Source of the DNA: Segetibacter sp. 3557_3 | GTDB taxonomy: Bacteria > Bacteroidota > Bacteroidia > Chitinophagales > Chitinophagaceae | Direction: 5' to 3' | Assembly (NCBI RefSeq): GCF_004354985.1 | Contig: NZ_SMSK01000012.1 | Coordinates: forward strand, 146,306-210,305 | Length of the DNA: 64,000 nt | Part shown: positions 27,969 through 37,355 of the stretch, piece after piece | Layout of the letters: each line of letters opens with the position of its first letter | How positions within the stretch are numbered: position 1 is the stretch's first letter | Notes under the pieces: model-generated | Told to the model about the DNA's origin: nothing | Databases searched by the model: none | The model's input: the letters and a program-made list of their open reading frames with translations, nothing else | Position numbers and translations under genes: made by a program

Positions 27969-28570
27969 ATAAGTGAGCCCGTCTTTACTTCTCCCGCCCT
28001 GTTGTATTGAGCGATGATAACTCCCTTAGGTGTAACAATACTTTGCACTAAATTGAAAGCAGCCGGGATTGTTCCGTTATCTAAAAGCTTTTTTCCTTTT
28101 CCAAGGATTAACGGGTGAATCTTAAGCCGCAGTTCATCAACAAGATCGTGCTTTAGCAACAGCTGTACAAGCTCGCTGCTGCCCCAAACCTGGATTTCGT
28201 TGCTCGGTGAATTCTTGATCCGTTTGATCTCTTCAGGTGTATTTACGACTATCGAGTTCTTCCAGCCGCTAACGACAGGATCTGATTGCTTTAAGCTATT
28301 TGAAAAAACATATTTCGTTCCATTGTTTATACCTGGCCAAAATTCGCCGTGTTCCGGCCAATAAGCTGCCCAGATCTCATATGTTTTTCTGCCGAGCAGG
28401 TAATCTGCGGGTTTCAGTTCTTCCTGCACCACCTCATTGTAAACATCATCAGAATACGGCGCTACCCAACCTCCGTATTCAAAGTCGCCCGAAGTGTCCT
28501 CCTCAGGTCCACCTGGTGCCTGCATTACCCCATCTAATGTGATCATGGAAAAGACTACTAATTTTCTCAT
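27962..28570 (-). CDS. Dihydrofolate-reductase-family protein (RibD C-terminal domain)
   Basis: A 202-residue cytoplasmic protein. Family landmarks in order: MRKLVVFSMITLDGVMQAPGG, DYLLGRKTYEIWAAYWP, KYVFSNSLKQSD, the NADPH-binding strand EIQVWGSSELVQLLLKHDLVDELRL and PLILGKGKKLL. Members are NAD(P)H-dependent reductases related to RibD; the true substrate of these stand-alone bacterial proteins is mostly unknown, and resemblance to folate reductase does not prove that activity. Length is normal. It lies immediately beyond the tandem array, with a hairpin at the stop codon, and is an intact relative of the pseudogene at 23430-23867. Confidence 0.92.
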   Translation of the reverse strand: MRKLVVFSMITLDGVMQAPGGPEEDTSGDFEYGGWVAPYSDDVYNEVVQEELKPADYLLGRKTYEIWAAYWPEHGEFWPGINNGTKYVFSNSLKQSDPVVSGWKNSIVVNTPEEIKRIKNSPSNEIQVWGSSELVQLLLKHDLVDELRLKIHPLILGKGKKLLDNGTIPAAFNLVQSIVTPKGVIIAQYNRAGEVKTGSLMV

Positions 28571-28794
28571 TTGCCTGGTGTTTATATGGCTACAAATCTC
28601 GGCAACAAACCGGAGGTGATTTAGGGTGAATGCGCCAATTAAAAGGGTAAATGCGACAATCGTATGCGAAGAGTGCCGACAGGTAGATTATCAATTCCGA
28701 ACCGAATGAATTTCGGTACTCGGCATGTTCCCGGGTGGTCAGGGGGAGACCAGCCCGTTAGCTGAAATTTGTTGCGGTACTATGAATGGTGGAC

Positions 28795-29097
28795 CTACCC
28801 TTCACCAAAGTAGCTGCAAATTAAAAGTACGAGTACAAGATTGATAATTGATTGACAGCTCAGCCAGATTAGCGTTGACTTTGATCGAAGCAAACTGTGT
28901 TTAAACATCTTAATTGCAGTTCTTACTAAAATCACCAGGTTTACCAGCACGATAATGAGTGGGATCCAGTACAGATCGTGGTTATCCGAAGTTCGTTTGA
29001 CGATAGAAAACACAACATAGGTTGATATTGCAAGTATAGTGACCGTACTCCGGGTTTTCTGAAAGTTCTTCAACTGTGTATCTGTAATCTCTTCCAT
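28795..29097 (-). CDS. Small integral membrane protein of unknown function
   Basis: A 100-residue protein with three hydrophobic segments long enough to span the membrane (TVTILAISTYVVFSIV, about 19-34; YWIPLIIVLVNLVILV, about 43-58; LIWLSCQSIINLVLVLLIC, about 76-94), connected by short charged loops. The N-terminal 18 residues are polar (EEITDTQLKNFQKTRS). I do not recognise a family. A single gene between two gaps. Confidence 0.65.
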   Translation of the reverse strand: MEEITDTQLKNFQKTRSTVTILAISTYVVFSIVKRTSDNHDLYWIPLIIVLVNLVILVRTAIKMFKHSLLRSKSTLIWLSCQSIINLVLVLLICSYFGEG

Positions 29098-29420
29098 ATA
29101 AGTATATAGCTTGAGGGACCAACCTGGTTAAATAGGAGGACATAATATTAGCAATTTTTACCGCGCAACTCTTAAAAAAAGTATTGCGTTCTGTTGCAAG
29201 GCTGTTGCTTGTTTGTGCTGAAAATAGCAGGGTAGGCCCGGTTGAACTCAAGCGTTCCTGTCTGACTTCCATTACAGGCTTGTGGCCAGGTTTAACCCTT
29301 CTGGGGTGGAGGAAGCCGGTTCGTGATATTGTTGCAGCTAATCATACTCCGTGATCTGGCACTTGTTTTTTAGCAGTCATCGTATCCTCATTAATAGTAC
29401 CAATACAAAAAGCAACCACC
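29098..29420. other. Divergent intergenic gap, nothing recognised
   Basis: 323 bases between the small membrane protein and the flavin oxidoreductase, which diverge; it must hold both promoters. No palindrome or repeat stood out. Confidence 0.4.
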
Positions 29421-30374
29421 ATGATCGGGTACCAGGCCTCGCACGAACAGTTTCCACCCAGTGAATTATTGAGCCTTGCTTCAGCAGCAGAAAAGGCCGG
29501 TTTCACCTCGATTCATTGCTCAGACCATTTTCACCCCTGGGGTAAAAGTCAGGGGCAAAGTGGCTTTGCATTTAGCTGGCTTGGCGCCTCGATGCAGGCT
29601 ACCCGTTTACCACATGGCTCCGTGTGCGCACCCGGACAGCGCTACCACCCCGCAATTGTTGCGCAGGCGGCGGCTACCCTGGCAGAAATGTTTCCCGAGA
29701 GATTTTGGATCTCGTTAGGAAGTGGGGAAGCCCTCAACGAAAGGATAACGGGAGAAAAATACCCAATGAAAGCGGAAAGAAATGAACGCCTGTTAGAATG
29801 TTACCAGGTTATTCAGCGATTATTCAAGGGCGAAACAGTAACCCACCATGGCCGGATAACCGTTGAAAATGCAAAGCTGTATACACTGCCTGCTAAACTT
29901 CCGCCGGTGTATGGTGCCGCCGTGACCAAAGAAACAGCTGCATGGCTTGGCTCCTGGGCTGAAGGTATGATTACGGTTAGTCAACCACACGAACAATTAA
30001 AGGAGGTGGTAAATGCATTTAAAAACAATGGGGGAGAAGGAAAGCCGATTCTTTTAAAAGTGCAGGTATCGTATGACCAAACCTTTGATCAGGCCGTTGC
30101 AGGTGCTATGGACCAGTGGCGTACAAACGTGTTCAATAGCACCGTATTGGGGGATATGTGGATGGTGGAACAATTTGATGCTATGGCGGAATTCGTTCAG
30201 CCGCAGGAGTTGATGAAAATGGTTCGTATCTCAAACAGTTTGCAGCAACATATCGATTGGATAAAGCAGGATATGGAGCTTGGATTTGACCGGATTATAT
30301 TACACAATGTAAACCGGGAACAGCGGTTGTTTATCGACACCTTTGGCGAAAAGGTTATTCCTAAGTTGCACTGA
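29421..30374 (+). CDS. LLM-class flavin oxidoreductase, non-F420 type
   Basis: A 317-residue cytoplasmic TIM-barrel enzyme of the luciferase-like monooxygenase class. Landmarks: the N-terminal strand MIGYQASHEQFPPSELL, CSDHFHPWG, the conserved core RYHPAIVAQAAATLAEMFPERFWISLGSGEALNE, and the C-terminal HNVNREQRLFIDTFGEKVIPKL. The order and wording fit the TIGR03885-like group of probable non-F420 flavinoid oxidoreductases found in bacteria that do not make F420; this finer placement is from memory and less certain than the class. FMN is the likely cofactor. Single gene. Confidence 0.9.
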   Translation: MIGYQASHEQFPPSELLSLASAAEKAGFTSIHCSDHFHPWGKSQGQSGFAFSWLGASMQATRLPHGSVCAPGQRYHPAIVAQAAATLAEMFPERFWISLGSGEALNERITGEKYPMKAERNERLLECYQVIQRLFKGETVTHHGRITVENAKLYTLPAKLPPVYGAAVTKETAAWLGSWAEGMITVSQPHEQLKEVVNAFKNNGGEGKPILLKVQVSYDQTFDQAVAGAMDQWRTNVFNSTVLGDMWMVEQFDAMAEFVQPQELMKMVRISNSLQQHIDWIKQDMELGFDRIILHNVNREQRLFIDTFGEKVIPKLH

Positions 30375-30930
30375 AGAAATGTTTCCCGGGTCCTCAATCG
30401 TTAAATGGCGCTGTTCAGCTTTGCAGCGGCGCAAGCAGGATTGTTCCCCGGGATTTAGTTCGCTTTGGAATTCCCCTCAGTCCGGCCTTCAATGGTTTTC
30501 ACGTATTACATTATTCGCTACATGTTCTTTTCTCACTCCGTATGAAGTATTTAAAAGGTATATGCCAGCAGCACCTTGCCACACCAATTTGGTGAGGGCT
30601 ATGTTAGTCGTGCCGCGCGGCTGTCTCGTGGGTTGTTGCATGTGTAAACCATCTGCGCCGCTTATCATGCTCCTGGCTATCTGCAAGTCTCCAAATGAAG
30701 TCTCATAATGGGAATACGATCAAATAGAATTTAATCCGTTGCTATTGAATGTTTCTTTAAATTGATAAAGATTCCTTTGTTTTGGACAATGGAAATTCAT
30801 TGCCGTTTGTAAATCCTCCCCAGTGTTAACCGCAATGACAGAAAGGTACCCCTGGCCCTCATGGTTGTAGTAACGGAAGTTCTATGACTGCACATCGTCT
30901 GCTGTTGTAAAGACTGGCTTCAATGCTAGC
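30375..30930. other. Long intergenic stretch, one doubtful gene fragment
   Basis: No convincing gene. On the reverse strand an open stretch of about 75 codons ends at 30486 and contains TNIALTKLVWQGAAGIYLLN followed by GVRKEHVANNVI, which vaguely resembles the last strands of a type IX secretion C-terminal domain. Upstream of it the frame is closed and the usual PNP motif is absent, so I do not call it. Confidence 0.3.
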
Positions 30931-31035
30931 AGCAATCGCGTGAGGGATTGAAGTGGAAAGCCCGGATGGCGCCAGAGCGCCACCGGACTTGGAACGAAAA
31001 GCCCGGCCCCACAACCTGAGTTGGGGGACACGCCC
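30931..31035 (+). ncRNA. Candidate structured RNA element with three hairpins
   Basis: Three stems follow each other. (1) CAATC (30933-30937) with GATTG (30946-30950). (2) CCGG (30962-30965), one unpaired A, TGGCGC, loop CAGA, GCGCCA, CCGG (30983-30986). (3) CCCC (31007-31010), one unpaired A, CAAC, loop CTGA, GTTG, GGGG (31024-31027). Stems 2 and 3 have the same design: outer four pairs, a bulged A on the 5' side, inner stem, tetraloop. Purine-rich single-stranded joints (AAGTGGAAAG and GGACTTGGAACGAAAAG) connect them. There is no T-run, so it is not a simple terminator. No coding potential. I cannot assign it to a named RNA family. Orientation is chosen from the A-rich joints and is uncertain. 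Confidence 0.5.
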
Positions 31036-31309
31036 AAAATCATCCAATCTTCTTGAAAGCTATTGCGCTTTTACCTATCGAAAATAAATTTTTTTAAAAA
31101 CAAATGCCCGTCATGTACCCCTGTTCATCTGATTGAAAAGCTCAATCGTACCCGGTTTCTACAAAGTGCTAAGTACAAACTCGAGCAGCAAGATACATGG
31201 TATTATGAGGTGGTAGTGTGCATTCGGCTTCAATGCTTAGTTGTACATGAATAGTCATAAGCATACTTCGTTTCGTTAAAAAAATATAATACGGTCAAAC
31301 TGTTACTCC

Positions 31310-34300
31310 ATGTTGCTAATCAAATTTCGCAAAAGGCTTCAGAACGTCATCTTTCCTGTAAGAAGCGGGCATATCGTCAAATGTTTTCTTTTGCTTGCAT
31401 CTGCCTTCGCCGGTCTAAGGAGCAATGCGCAAACGTTTGATGTGGTCAAATACATCAATTCATCTAACCTGGGTTCAAATCCGATCTCGTTAACCTTATG
31501 TAATGGTGCTGTATATTTTTCAGCGGAAAATCCGCAGACCGGGAGGGAGTTATGGAAAACGGATGGTACCGCAGCCGGAACGGTACTGGTTAAAGACATC
31601 AATGAGGGTACAAATAGCGGGTTCCCTGAAAACCTGACCAACGTTAATGGTGTATTGTTTTTTGTCGCCAGTGACGGCACTCATGGTAGCGAGCTTTGGA
31701 AAAGCGATGGAACAGCATCGGGTACGGTGATGGTAAAAGACATTTATACCGGTATCTATAACGATGCTTATGTTCAAAAGTTAACGAACATAAACGGTAC
31801 GCTTTACTTTGCTGCAAGTACTAGTTCAACCGGGCAGGAACTTTGGAAAAGTGATGGAACCGCCGGCGGCACCACAATGGTAAAAGATATCAACCCAGGG
31901 CAAGCTGGCTCATCAATAAACAACATCACCAATGTTAATGGCACACTGTTTTTCAGCGCAACTGATGGTGTTAACGGCCATGAACTTTGGAGGAGCAATG
32001 GAACTACGGGCCAGACCTACATGGTGAAAGATATCCTTCCCGGGATGAACCCTTTTACGCCTTGGGTGCCCAATTCATCCGATCCGACAGACTTGGTAAA
32101 CGCCAATGGAACACTGTTTTTCCGTACGGGTTATCAATTATGGAGAAGCGACGGAACCAATGCGGGAACTACCTTGGTAAAAGCCTTTACAGAATCGCTT
32201 TTCTATCTCACTAATGTTGATGGTACCCTTTTCTTCAGAGCTGCGGCTGGCAGCGACGGATCTGAACTGTGGAAAAGCGATGGCACAACAGCAGGGACGG
32301 TTATGGTAAAAGATATATACCTGGGAGGGGGCAACTCCTATCCTCGGAACCTGGTGAATGTAAACGGAACCTTGTTTTTTAGTGCGAGCAGTTCCTCCTA
32401 TGGTGAGGAACTCTGGAAAAGCGATGGAACCAGCGCTGGTACAGTACAGGTTAAAGATATAAACACCGGTTCACGAAGCACTTTTTACGAGTACCTGACA
32501 AACATCGCCGGGGTGCTGTACTTTAGTGCCGCTGACGACAATGGCAGCGAGCTTTGGATCAGCGACGGAACAGATGCCGGCACCATGATGGTACAAAACA
32601 TAAATCCAAGAGGACCTTCCACTCCGCGGTTTATGACGAACATCAATGGCCAGGTAATTTTTAGTGCTGCTGATGGAACCAGTGGAATAGAGTTGTGGGT
32701 TACCAACGGAAGTGCTGCAGGAACGTTCATCGCAAAGAATATTAATACTGCCGCTCTTGGCTCCGGACCAGATAATCTGGTCGTTGTTAATGGTACCCTG
32801 TATTTTTCGGCAACAGACACAAGTGGGGCTGAATTGTGGCGGAGCGATGGTACAGCAACAGGGACGATGCTTGTCAAGGACATTAATCCGGGAATAGGAA
32901 ATTCCACCATCCGGCAAATGACTGCGGTTAATGGAACCCTGTTTTTTACAACTGACGACGGCGTTAATGGTTTTGAACTGTGGAAATCTGATGGGACAGC
33001 TGACGGCACAAGCCTGGTCAGGAACATCAACACAGCGGGTTCTTCTTACCCGGAAAACTTGATCAACGTAAATGGTGTATTGTATTTCTCCGCTAATGAC
33101 GGCATAAACGGTACGGAGCTTTGGAGGAGTGATGGCACTGTTGCCGGAACGACAATGGTTACAAACATCAACCCCGGAAGCAGTCCTTCAGACCCGTCAA
33201 AGTTCTTCAATCTTAGCGGGACATTATATTTCCGGGCAAATGATGGTGTTCATGGGTTTGAATTATGGAAAACTGATGGCAGCCCGGACGGAACACTGCT
33301 GGTGAAGGACATTGAAACCGGGCCGGTTGGCTCAGCCCCTGGAAACTTCGTTGAAATGAATGGTGTCCTGTACTTGTCTGCATCAACTGCTGCACAAAGG
33401 AAATTATGGAAGAGCGATGGTACGGATAATGGAACAACCCTGGTAAGTGGTGTTGTCTTGCCGTTTGATTATCAAACTTACCTTATCGTCGTCAACAGCA
33501 CATTGTATTTCGTTGGCATCAGTCCGGATCACGGAAATGAGCTTTGGAAGAGCAATGGAACGGATGCCGGAACGGTGTTGGTTAAAGATATTCTTGCCGG
33601 ACAGGGAGCTTCCTCGCCCCAGGAAATTACCAACGTAAATGGTACGCTATTTTTTAGCGCCGTCAACATTGCCAGCGGGCGGGAGCTTTGGAAAAGCGAC
33701 GGAACGGATGCCGGAACCGTACTGGTGAAAGACATTCGTCCGGGGAGCAATGATGCAATGCCCGGTTTTTTCAAGAATGTCAACGGTACCTTGTACTTCT
33801 CGGCTTATGATAATTTTCATGGCAACGAGTTATGGAAGAGCGATGGAACGGCTGCCGGCACGGTGTTGGTCCGCGATTTTGCACCAGGCGAGGTCCATGG
33901 CTATCCAAGACAATTCACCGTGCTGGGGAGTAAATTATTGTTAGTGGCCAGTGAAGTGGCCCTGAATTCCCAATTGTACGTGGGTTCCATTAGCACCGAA
34001 ATAGTGTTTAGCGGCAAAGTATACCTGCAAGGCGCATTTAATCAAAATACGGGTCTAATGAGTAATGGCCTGAATACCGCTGGTATCCTAAAGGCCAATG
34101 CTTCCAGTCAGCCTTATAACAATGCGGCATTTGGATACGCGGGAACAGAAAACGTAGGTACGACTTTTTTTGAAACCCATCCCGACATTGTAGACTGGGT
34201 ACTGCTTGAACTCAGGAGCAGTACGTCACCTCAAACCATAGTGGCACGCCGTGCCGCCTTTATAAAACGCGATGGTACCATTGTCGATATCGATGGCACA

Positions 34301-34747
34301 AGTGAGCAGGTATCTTTTGCAGGCGTCGCGCCTGCTGCCTACTTCGTCTCCATCCGGCATCGTAATCATTTAGGTATCCGGTCAGCAAGTGTTGTTGATT
34401 TTAGCAGCGGTACTGCCAGATTTGATTTTACTACCGGTACCGATCAAGTGCATCAGAATGACGCTTACACCGCCACCGTTCAACTCGGCGAAAAGTGGGC
34501 GATGCGTGCAGGCGATGCCAATGCAAATGGTAACGTACGATATGCAGGACCCGGGAATGACCAGAACCAAATGCTCAATATTAAATTAGGCGGTTCCCTT
34601 GCGATGGTATTATCAGGGGTGTACGCACCCGAAGACGTGAACATGGATGGTAGCATTAAGTACAATGGCCCGGCCAATGACCAGAATTTTTTGCTGAACG
34701 TTATTTTGGCGGGGTCGTTGAGCACCATCTTCCAGCAGCAGTTGTGA
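31310..34747 (+). CDS. Secreted ELWxxDGTxxGT-repeat protein with the shared C-terminal module
   Basis: A 1145-residue secreted protein. The N-terminal signal region (about 1-41) has a long charged part before the hydrophobic core (CFLLLASAFAGL, ending SNAQ). Residues about 45-890 are 17 repeats of about 47 residues with the pattern ELWKSDGTxAGTxLVKDI, which probably fold as a beta-propeller or a solenoid. Residues 898-1145 are the module also found at the end of the proteins at 35079, 37720 and 45633: FSGKVYLQGAF, HPDIVDWVLLELRSS, IRHRNHLGIRSA, then two dockerin-like loops (GDANANGNVRY and EDVNMDGSIKYNGPANDQNF) and the terminal FQQQL. The spacer after the gene is the first of three related cassettes. 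Function unknown; an extracellular adhesive or binding role is inference. Confidence 0.9.
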   Translation: MLLIKFRKRLQNVIFPVRSGHIVKCFLLLASAFAGLRSNAQTFDVVKYINSSNLGSNPISLTLCNGAVYFSAENPQTGRELWKTDGTAAGTVLVKDINEGTNSGFPENLTNVNGVLFFVASDGTHGSELWKSDGTASGTVMVKDIYTGIYNDAYVQKLTNINGTLYFAASTSSTGQELWKSDGTAGGTTMVKDINPGQAGSSINNITNVNGTLFFSATDGVNGHELWRSNGTTGQTYMVKDILPGMNPFTPWVPNSSDPTDLVNANGTLFFRTGYQLWRSDGTNAGTTLVKAFTESLFYLTNVDGTLFFRAAAGSDGSELWKSDGTTAGTVMVKDIYLGGGNSYPRNLVNVNGTLFFSASSSSYGEELWKSDGTSAGTVQVKDINTGSRSTFYEYLTNIAGVLYFSAADDNGSELWISDGTDAGTMMVQNINPRGPSTPRFMTNINGQVIFSAADGTSGIELWVTNGSAAGTFIAKNINTAALGSGPDNLVVVNGTLYFSATDTSGAELWRSDGTATGTMLVKDINPGIGNSTIRQMTAVNGTLFFTTDDGVNGFELWKSDGTADGTSLVRNINTAGSSYPENLINVNGVLYFSANDGINGTELWRSDGTVAGTTMVTNINPGSSPSDPSKFFNLSGTLYFRANDGVHGFELWKTDGSPDGTLLVKDIETGPVGSAPGNFVEMNGVLYLSASTAAQRKLWKSDGTDNGTTLVSGVVLPFDYQTYLIVVNSTLYFVGISPDHGNELWKSNGTDAGTVLVKDILAGQGASSPQEITNVNGTLFFSAVNIASGRELWKSDGTDAGTVLVKDIRPGSNDAMPGFFKNVNGTLYFSAYDNFHGNELWKSDGTAAGTVLVRDFAPGEVHGYPRQFTVLGSKLLLVASEVALNSQLYVGSISTEIVFSGKVYLQGAFNQNTGLMSNGLNTAGILKANASSQPYNNAAFGYAGTENVGTTFFETHPDIVDWVLLELRSSTSPQTIVARRAAFIKRDGTIVDIDGTSEQVSFAGVAPAAYFVSIRHRNHLGIRSASVVDFSSGTARFDFTTGTDQVHQNDAYTATVQLGEKWAMRAGDANANGNVRYAGPGNDQNQMLNIKLGGSLAMVLSGVYAPEDVNMDGSIKYNGPANDQNFLLNVILAGSLSTIFQQQL

Positions 34748-35078
34748 GTGGGGGTTGGTTTTGAGGTATTAGTATTAGCGAATTGCGAATTGGAGATTAG
34801 GTATTAAGGTATTGGGTATTGAGGTTTTGGGAAGGAAGTTGATAGGTTGACTGGTTGATAGGTTGACTGGTTTTTTGCAAGCGTCAGTGTCCGTTCCCGA
34901 ACCTGGTCTCTCTTTTGACTTTTTAATTTTGACTTTTGACTTTGGTAATTTATCGGGAGTAAAGACCTGATCAGGACTGAAATTCCTTTTTACATTTTAC
35001 ATTTTTCATTTTACATTCTATCACCCGGCACCCCTTTAGGCTTTTGAATTTTGACTTTTTGACTTACAACTGCTTGCC
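34748..35078. repeat. Low-complexity spacer cassette, copy 1
   Basis: In order: GGTATTGGGTATTGAGG-type minisatellite; TTGATAGGTTGACTGG-type minisatellite; a stretch containing TTGCAAGCGTCAG and CGTTCCCGAAC; TTTTGACTTTTTAATTTTG-type A/T-rich repeats; the palindrome CCTGATCAGG (34966-34975); TTTACATTTTACATTTTTC; and CACCCGGCACCCCTTTAGG just before the next start codon. The same order recurs at 37356-37719 and 39973-40377. Confidence 0.85.
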
Positions 35079-37355
35079 ATGAACATTCAGACGTTGATTA
35101 AATGCTACCTGTGTTGCCTGTTGCAATCCTTTGCTGTTGATGGATGGTCACAACCGCAGGTTACTGCTTTCAGTCCTGATCGCGGCCCGGTTGGTACACC
35201 GGTTACCATTACCGGTCATAACTTCAATCCTGATCCCGCACGCAACATCGTTTATTTTGGTGCCGTTCGCGCCCTGGTAACCGCGGCGACTACAACCAGC
35301 TTAACCGTAACCGCGCCAGCTGGTGCAACTTACAAACCGCTCACCGTTACTGATCAGTCAACTGGTCTGACCGCCTATTCCAAAGCCCCGTTTTCAATAA
35401 CTTTTACCAATCCTTTTGCCTACGGGATACCGGCTAACTTCTATCAGCCTAAAGTTTCCCTCGCTCAGGGGAATGGCCCAATTGCGATAGCCGACATAGA
35501 TGGGGATGGTAAACCTGACCTGGTGACGCTTGAACAAACCACCATAACCCTGAGACGCAATATTTCTGCCATAGGCAGCAATGTTATTAGCGCAGCTTCT
35601 TTGGACACCCCGGTTAGTTTTCCTATTGATAATAGCAATTACAGCCGCAGCCATCCTCCGGCAATTGGCGACGTAAATGGCGATGGTAAGTTAGATATCG
35701 TGGTTGCGAGTTACGGATCTTTTCCTACACCATATTCCAGGGTCTCCGTGCTGCGAAATACTTCCACACCAGGCAGCATAACGGCCTCTTCAATGGCCGC
35801 TAAAGTCGATTTTAATACAGCTACGCTTGCCTCAACAGTCGAGCTTAGCGATATCGATGGAGATGGTAGACCCGAACTGGTCGTGTTGGGTGGTTTTGCC
35901 ATATCAATTTTGCACAACACGTCTACCCCTGGCACCATTAATTCTTCCTCTTTCGCGGGTAATGTCGACTTCAGCGGTGTTTATCCAAGTGATGTTACCC
36001 TTCCTTCTGTTGAAGTCAGCGACCTGGATGGAGACGGCAAGCCCGATATGGTCGTGAATCTGAGAGGAGCATTTGTAGTTTTCAGAAACAATGCTACGGT
36101 GGGCAGCATCGGGCCTGCCTCCTTTCAAGCCCCGGTAAATATCCTCACAGCCGACACACGGTATCTCGCCATCAGCGACATGGATGGCGATGGCAAGCCT
36201 GACCTCGTAGGTACCGGAATTAAGGGCACACAAGAGGGGTTCTTTGGCACAGTCTCCATAATCCGCAATATTGCTACCCCCGGAAATCTCACCCCTGCTT
36301 CATTCGAACCGCCCGTATCTTTTTTTCTCCCCCTCGAAGCCTGGGATGTAACGGTTGGAGACCTGGATGGCGATGCTAAACCTGATGTTGCGGTGGGCGT
36401 GAGCCCGGGTAACACTATATCTGTTTTTCGTAACACGGCTACACCAGGCAGCATCAATGCAGGTTCTTTGGCCGGGAGTATAAATTTTCCCGGTAACCGC
36501 GGCCCCATATCTATCAGCGATGTAGATGCGGACGGCAAACCTGAACTGTTTTTTATGAGCTATCCGGAAGGTTTATCCGTATATAAAATTGATAACCCCG
36601 ACCGGCAAATTACATTTAACGGCAAAGTACTCTTGCAGGGTGCATACAATCCCACTTCCGGGCTAATGGCTACGTCCCTGAATAGCTCAGGCATTTTGAA
36701 GTCGCTTGCGGCTCATCAGCCCTATTCCACAGACCGCTATCGGTATGCCGGCACCGAAAAAGTGGACCCCACGTTCTTTGATGCCCATCCCGACATAGTG
36801 GATTGGGTATTGGTTGAATTAAGAAGTGCAACAACTCCAACCAGCGTATTGGCAACGAGAGCCGCTTTTGTAAAACAAAACGGAACTTTGATTGACATTA
36901 ATGGTGTTGATGCAGGTGTAACCTTCCAGGGCTTCATGCCTGGCAATTACCATATTGCTATCCGCCACCGCAATCATCTTGGCATTCGTTCGGCCTTGCC
37001 GGTAGATTTTAGTTCCGGCTCGGGCAATTATGACTTTACTACGGGTGCCGACAAGTCGTTCCAGAACCAGGCATATACTTCCACGGTACTAGTAGGCAAT
37101 GCATGGGCCATGCGTGCAGGCGATGCCAATACAAACGGGAACGTTCGTTATTCCGGACCAGCAAATGACCAGAACCAACTGCTAAACAACAAGCTCGGGG
37201 GATCCATCGCAAACCTCATCACTAGCGCTTATGCACCCGAAGACCTAAACATGGATGGTACGATTAAATACAACGGACCAGCCAATGATCAGAACTTTCT
37301 GTTGAATACTATATTGGCGGGATTGCTCAGTACGGTTTATGTGCAACAGCTGTAG
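35079..37355 (+). CDS. Secreted TIG + seven-blade FG-GAP propeller protein with the shared C-terminal module
   Basis: A 758-residue secreted protein with a signal peptide (about 1-25, ending GWSQ). Residues about 27-110 form an IPT/TIG beta-sandwich (VTAFSPDRGPVGTPVTITG). Residues about 115-505 hold seven FG-GAP/VCBS repeats, each with a calcium-binding loop of the form D-x-D-G-D-G-K-P-D, the number expected for a closed seven-bladed propeller as in integrin alpha chains. Residues 511-758 are the shared C-terminal module ending VYVQQL. The first 110 codons and the preceding spacer are nearly identical to those of the gene at 37720, whereas the propeller differs, indicating duplication followed by divergence or domain exchange. 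Function unknown; calcium-dependent extracellular binding is inference. Confidence 0.92.
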   Translation: MNIQTLIKCYLCCLLQSFAVDGWSQPQVTAFSPDRGPVGTPVTITGHNFNPDPARNIVYFGAVRALVTAATTTSLTVTAPAGATYKPLTVTDQSTGLTAYSKAPFSITFTNPFAYGIPANFYQPKVSLAQGNGPIAIADIDGDGKPDLVTLEQTTITLRRNISAIGSNVISAASLDTPVSFPIDNSNYSRSHPPAIGDVNGDGKLDIVVASYGSFPTPYSRVSVLRNTSTPGSITASSMAAKVDFNTATLASTVELSDIDGDGRPELVVLGGFAISILHNTSTPGTINSSSFAGNVDFSGVYPSDVTLPSVEVSDLDGDGKPDMVVNLRGAFVVFRNNATVGSIGPASFQAPVNILTADTRYLAISDMDGDGKPDLVGTGIKGTQEGFFGTVSIIRNIATPGNLTPASFEPPVSFFLPLEAWDVTVGDLDGDAKPDVAVGVSPGNTISVFRNTATPGSINAGSLAGSINFPGNRGPISISDVDADGKPELFFMSYPEGLSVYKIDNPDRQITFNGKVLLQGAYNPTSGLMATSLNSSGILKSLAAHQPYSTDRYRYAGTEKVDPTFFDAHPDIVDWVLVELRSATTPTSVLATRAAFVKQNGTLIDINGVDAGVTFQGFMPGNYHIAIRHRNHLGIRSALPVDFSSGSGNYDFTTGADKSFQNQAYTSTVLVGNAWAMRAGDANTNGNVRYSGPANDQNQLLNNKLGGSIANLITSAYAPEDLNMDGTIKYNGPANDQNFLLNTILAGLLSTVYVQQL

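Noticed and set aside
26969..27972. Overlapping open frames of 60-104 codons encoding CERSEAIP-type repeats
   Set aside because: They are open only because the 117-bp tandem units lack stops in several frames; the same peptide appears in all units and in all three frames in turn, which is a repeat artefact.
30486..30710. Reverse-strand fragment resembling a type IX secretion C-terminal domain
   Set aside because: Only the last two strands look similar, the characteristic PNP start is missing and the frame is closed upstream; the resemblance may be chance.
31339..33783. Long reverse-strand frames inside the ELW-repeat gene
   Set aside because: They arise from the regular codon pattern of the repeats on the opposite strand and have no independent features.
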